From positions 62,001 through 126,000 of the forward strand of contig JAUIGV010000015.1 in NCBI GenBank assembly GCA_030432565.1: DNA of 64,000 nt. The letters are read 5' to 3'. Below, piece by piece: positions 61,338-64,000 of this stretch. A model generated the notes under the pieces. It was given only the letters and a program-made list of their open reading frames with translations. It searched no databases and was not told the origin of the DNA. The stretch is from Verrucomicrobiia bacterium (GTDB lineage Bacteria; Verrucomicrobiota; Verrucomicrobiia; Verrucomicrobiales; Akkermansiaceae). The position numbers were made by a program, and so were the translations under genes. Within the stretch, counting starts at the first letter, position 1, and every line of letters begins with the position of its first letter.

Positions 61338-62651
61338 ATGCTACCTCAGGAAATTATTCGCAAAAAGCGGGACGGCCAGGCTCTGAGTCGTGAGGAAATC
61401 TGTTTTTTTACCCGCGGAATAGGAGATCAATCGATTTCGGAAGGGCAAATTGCCGCTTTTGCAATGGCGGTCTTTTTCCAGGGAATGTCGCTCGATGAGC
61501 GGGTGGCCTTGACCGAAGGGATGCGGGACTCGGGAGAAACCCTCTCGTGGGACGATCTGGACGGACCGGCGATCGACAAGCACTCGACCGGCGGGGTTGG
61601 CGACAACGTCTCGTTGATGCTCGGGCCGCTGGTGGCGGCATGTGGAGGTTATGTCCCCATGATTTCAGGCCGTGGCCTGGGACATACCGGGGGGACTCTC
61701 GATAAGCTCGATAGCATTCCGGGATATCAAACGATGCCTTCCAACGCCCTTTTCCGGAAGGTTGTGAAAGATTGCGGGGTGGCCATCATCGGGCAGACCG
61801 CTTCGTTGGCTCCGGCTGATAAGAGGTTTTACGCCACCCGTGACATTACCGCGACCGTGGAATCACTCGATTTGATCACGGCCTCGATTCTGTCCAAGAA
61901 GCTGGCTGCCGGACTGGAGGCTCTCGTCATGGATGTCAAAACCGGGAGTGGAGCTTTTATGAAGGACTATCCTGATTCACTGGCGCTGGCCAAGAGCATC
62001 GTGGGTGTCTCCAACGGAGCGGGAGTCAAAACAAGTGCCTTGGTGACTGATATGAATGAATCCTTGGCTGGAACGGCGGGCAATGCGCTCGAGGTGATGG
62101 ATGCGGTGAAGTTTTTGAGAGGTGAGGGCGATCGCTCGCGGCTTGAGACGGTGGTGATGAGCCTTTCGGCCGAGTTGCTGGTATTGGGAGGTCTGGCGAA
62201 GGACCGGGATCAGGCGCGTCGCGATTTGAGGCGGGCTTTGGATTCCGGGAAAGCGGCACAGGTCTTTGGCCAAATGGTTGAGGGACTGGGTGGTCCCGGT
62301 GATTTTGTGGAGGAGCCGGAAAAATATCTCCCGAAGGCGGCGGTGATCGTGGAGGTGAAATCCACAGGCAGCGGTTGGGTGGATCAAATCGAGACCCGCG
62401 AGCTCGGTCTGGCGGTCGTTGAGCTGGGTGGCGGGAGACGTCAGGCCGAAGATGGGATCGACTACGCGGTGGGATTGTCGGAGCTGCCCCAGCTTGGCCA
62501 GCAGGTGAGCGAGGGCGATTGCCTGGCCCTGGTTCATGCTCGCTCGCAGGAAGAGGCCGCCTTGGCGGTCACGAAAGTTCAGGGTGCTGTGACCTTGAGT
62601 GACGCGCCATCCAGCGGACAGCCGGTGGTTTACGAGGTGGTCGAAGGATGA
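61338..62651 (+). CDS. deoA: Thymidine / pyrimidine-nucleoside phosphorylase
   Basis: 437 residues, normal length for the family. N-terminal helical domain ([20 protein letters not shown]), the phosphate-binding [13 protein letters not shown] near 78, the [20 protein letters not shown] signature near 109-128, and the C-terminal PYNP_C domain (about 345-415). It cleaves thymidine or uridine with phosphate to give the base and (deoxy)ribose-1-phosphate for salvage. The neighbour XapX gene is 5 bases upstream. deoA of enterobacteria and pdp of Bacillus cannot be told apart by eye, so the symbol is tentative. Confidence 0.93.
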   Translation: MLPQEIIRKKRDGQALSREEICFFTRGIGDQSISEGQIAAFAMAVFFQGMSLDERVALTEGMRDSGETLSWDDLDGPAIDKHSTGGVGDNVSLMLGPLVAACGGYVPMISGRGLGHTGGTLDKLDSIPGYQTMPSNALFRKVVKDCGVAIIGQTASLAPADKRFYATRDITATVESLDLITASILSKKLAAGLEALVMDVKTGSGAFMKDYPDSLALAKSIVGVSNGAGVKTSALVTDMNESLAGTAGNALEVMDAVKFLRGEGDRSRLETVVMSLSAELLVLGGLAKDRDQARRDLRRALDSGKAAQVFGQMVEGLGGPGDFVEEPEKYLPKAAVIVEVKSTGSGWVDQIETRELGLAVVELGGGRRQAEDGIDYAVGLSELPQLGQQVSEGDCLALVHARSQEEAALAVTKVQGAVTLSDAPSSGQPVVYEVVEG

Positions 62652-62659
62652 AGACAAAA

Positions 62660-62687
62660 AAAGACCGCAGGCGAACCTGCGGTCTTT
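62660..62687. terminator. Bidirectional intrinsic terminator between deoA and amt
   Basis: Perfect 12-bp stem AAAGACCGCAGG-CGAA-CCTGCGGTCTTT with an A-run at 62657-62663, giving a U-run on the minus strand; the plus-strand U-run is short. Confidence 0.88.
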
Positions 62688-62710
62688 GAAAAATAAGTGA
62701 ATCGGCAGGA

Positions 62711-64000
62711 TTACTCGGTATAGGCCGGAGCACCGTGCTCGGCAATGTCGAGTCCTTCAGCCTCTTCCTCGGCGCTTACCCTGATTCCACAGACCGCCTT
62801 GCCGACGATGCAGAGGATCAAGGAGACCACGAAGGCGAAGATGTAAACAGCGGCGACTCCAATGAGTTGGGAGACGAGGCTAAATTCGTTTCCTTCGGAG
62901 GCGAAGAACACCAGCGAGATTGTTCCCCAAATTCCGCAGACACCGTGGACCGAGATTGCTCCGACGGGATCGTCCATCTTGATCTTGTCAAAGAAGAGAA
63001 TGGAGAAGACCACGATGACACCACCAATTGCGCCCATTACAACTGCACCCCATGGGCCGACGACATCGGCACCGGCAGTGATGGAAACGAGACCGGCAAG
63101 AAGCCCATTGAGGGCCATAGAGAGATCAGGCTTCTTCAGAACGATCATGGACACCACGATGGATGAAACTCCCCCTGCAGCTGCTGCAAGGGCGGTCGTT
63201 GTGAAGACAAGACCGAGAGGACCCGGAGCGGCTGAGAGAACGGAACCGCCGTTAAATCCAAACCAACCGAAGAATAGGAGGAAAACACCGATCGCAGCAA
63301 GTGGCATGCTATGCCCGAGGATTGGCTTCACGCCACTTGAGGTGTATTTCCCGGCGCGAGGTCCAAGAACCATTACGGCTGCGAGGGCAGCAGCTCCACC
63401 AAAGCCGTGCACAACTGTTGATCCTGCGAAGTCTTTGAAGGCGATCCCGTCATCGCCACCCAAGGTGGAGAGGAAACCACCGCCCCAGTGCCATGAACCG
63501 GCAATCGTATAGCCGAAAGCTACCAAGAGGGTTGAGTAGATCATGAAGAAACCGAGCTTGATTCGCTCAGCAACTGCACCTGAAACGATCGTAGCAGCAG
63601 TGGCGGCAAACATGGCCTGGAAAATGAAGTCACCGTATCCGGTCATTGCAAGGGAGAGTCCCCCGTATCCAAAGGTATCTCCGCCCTCGGCGTTGAGGTC
63701 GCCGATGGGACCTCCAATCGAGAAATAACCATTAAATTCCCCAGGATAGTGGGTATTGAAACCAGTGATGGCATAAGTAAGAAGCCCGATACTAATGATC
63801 CAGACGTTCTTAAAGAGAATGTTCACCGTATTCTTTCTTTGGGTGAGACCAGCCTCAAGGGTAGCGAAACCAAGGTGCATGATGAAAACCATGGCGGCTG
63901 CAATCACTGTCCAGAGCATGGAGGTCGTGAAGAAATCAAAAGCATAGGCCTCGTTCCCCTGTGCTTCAATCAGCGCATCGTAGTCGGCCTTGTTTTCGCT
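62711..64000 (-). CDS. amt: Ammonium transporter Amt (5' end outside window)
   Basis: 429 residues are visible; the frame stays open to base 64000, so the start lies beyond the window and the ATG at 63919 is internal. Eleven or so membrane helices. Family marks: GFATLEAGLTQRKN, the first pore His in STVVHGFGGAAAL, the second in GAISVHGVCGIWG, and DDPVGA. An N-terminal periplasmic piece precedes the first helix in the visible part. It imports ammonium. Partner glnK/glnB genes, often adjacent, are not visible and may lie upstream. The C-terminal tail (VSAEEEAEGLDIAEHG) is the conserved regulatory end that P-II proteins contact. Confidence 0.94.
   Translation of the reverse strand, partial: SENKADYDALIEAQGNEAYAFDFFTTSMLWTVIAAAMVFIMHLGFATLEAGLTQRKNTVNILFKNVWIISIGLLTYAITGFNTHYPGEFNGYFSIGGPIGDLNAEGGDTFGYGGLSLAMTGYGDFIFQAMFAATAATIVSGAVAERIKLGFFMIYSTLLVAFGYTIAGSWHWGGGFLSTLGGDDGIAFKDFAGSTVVHGFGGAAALAAVMVLGPRAGKYTSSGVKPILGHSMPLAAIGVFLLFFGWFGFNGGSVLSAAPGPLGLVFTTTALAAAAGGVSSIVVSMIVLKKPDLSMALNGLLAGLVSITAGADVVGPWGAVVMGAIGGVIVVFSILFFDKIKMDDPVGAISVHGVCGIWGTISLVFFASEGNEFSLVSQLIGVAAVYIFAFVVSLILCIVGKAVCGIRVSAEEEAEGLDIAEHGAPAYTE

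Overview
The window looks like a piece of a Verrucomicrobiota chromosome, probably from the Verrucomicrobiales. The evidence is the combination of a PEP-CTERM-tagged LamG protein, a formylglycine sulfatase, an FG-GAP/ASPIC protein, a DUF2231-cytochrome c-leucine-rich-repeat membrane protein, SHD1 and lamin-tail secreted proteins, and a long alternative complex III plus heme-copper oxidase operon. Many genes lack a clear Shine-Dalgarno sequence. I see no tRNA, rRNA, insertion sequence, prophage or CRISPR array.

Layout. 1-2.4 kb: the end of an unidentified gene and a hipBA-type toxin-antitoxin pair with an array of palindromes in its promoter. 2.4-11.7 kb (minus): alpha-2-macroglobulin, a glucose/sorbosone-dehydrogenase-like protein and PBP1C, a periplasmic defence and wall-repair set. 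11.8-13.9 kb: membrane pyrophosphatase. 14.1-20.3 kb (plus): two paralogous LamG proteins flanking a large exported FG-GAP/ASPIC-thioredoxin-TPR gene. That gene is interrupted in frame by one TGA, followed at E. coli fdhF-like spacing by a SECIS-like hairpin, so I annotate it as one selenoprotein gene. 20.4-27 kb: signal peptidase, sulfatase, DUF465 protein, PUR-like protein, Dus, a zinc-cluster protein and a membrane cytochrome. 27-38.4 kb: a minus cluster with a MidA-like methyltransferase, a divergent five-gene plus operon led by a class A PBP whose transpeptidase motifs are degenerate, and a TPR protein. 38.4-39.6 kb: a Dabb-like protein and a secreted protein.

39.7-56.9 kb is one 16-gene respiratory operon preceded by two tandem CRP/FNR-type palindromes. 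It encodes alternative complex III (actABCDEF), a small membrane protein, a CcoN/CcoO/cytochrome c trio, and an aa3-type oxidase (coxA, coxC, coxD, two small membrane proteins, coxB last), ending at a strong terminator. Quinol would be oxidised by ACIII and electrons passed through c-type cytochromes to the aa3 oxidase. The CcoN-like protein has lost the His ligands of CuB and the high-spin heme, so it cannot be an oxidase. The COX III homologue carries an insertion of about 400 residues. 57-64 kb: a thioredoxin-like/SHD1 lipoprotein, a lamin-tail protein, a small XapX protein, thymidine phosphorylase and a truncated ammonium transporter.

Most notable points: the candidate selenoprotein, the ligand-less CcoN inside an ACIII-aa3 operon, the giant COX III loop, and the class A PBP with a ruined SxxK motif. 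All functional statements rest on reading motifs by eye; no database search was run.
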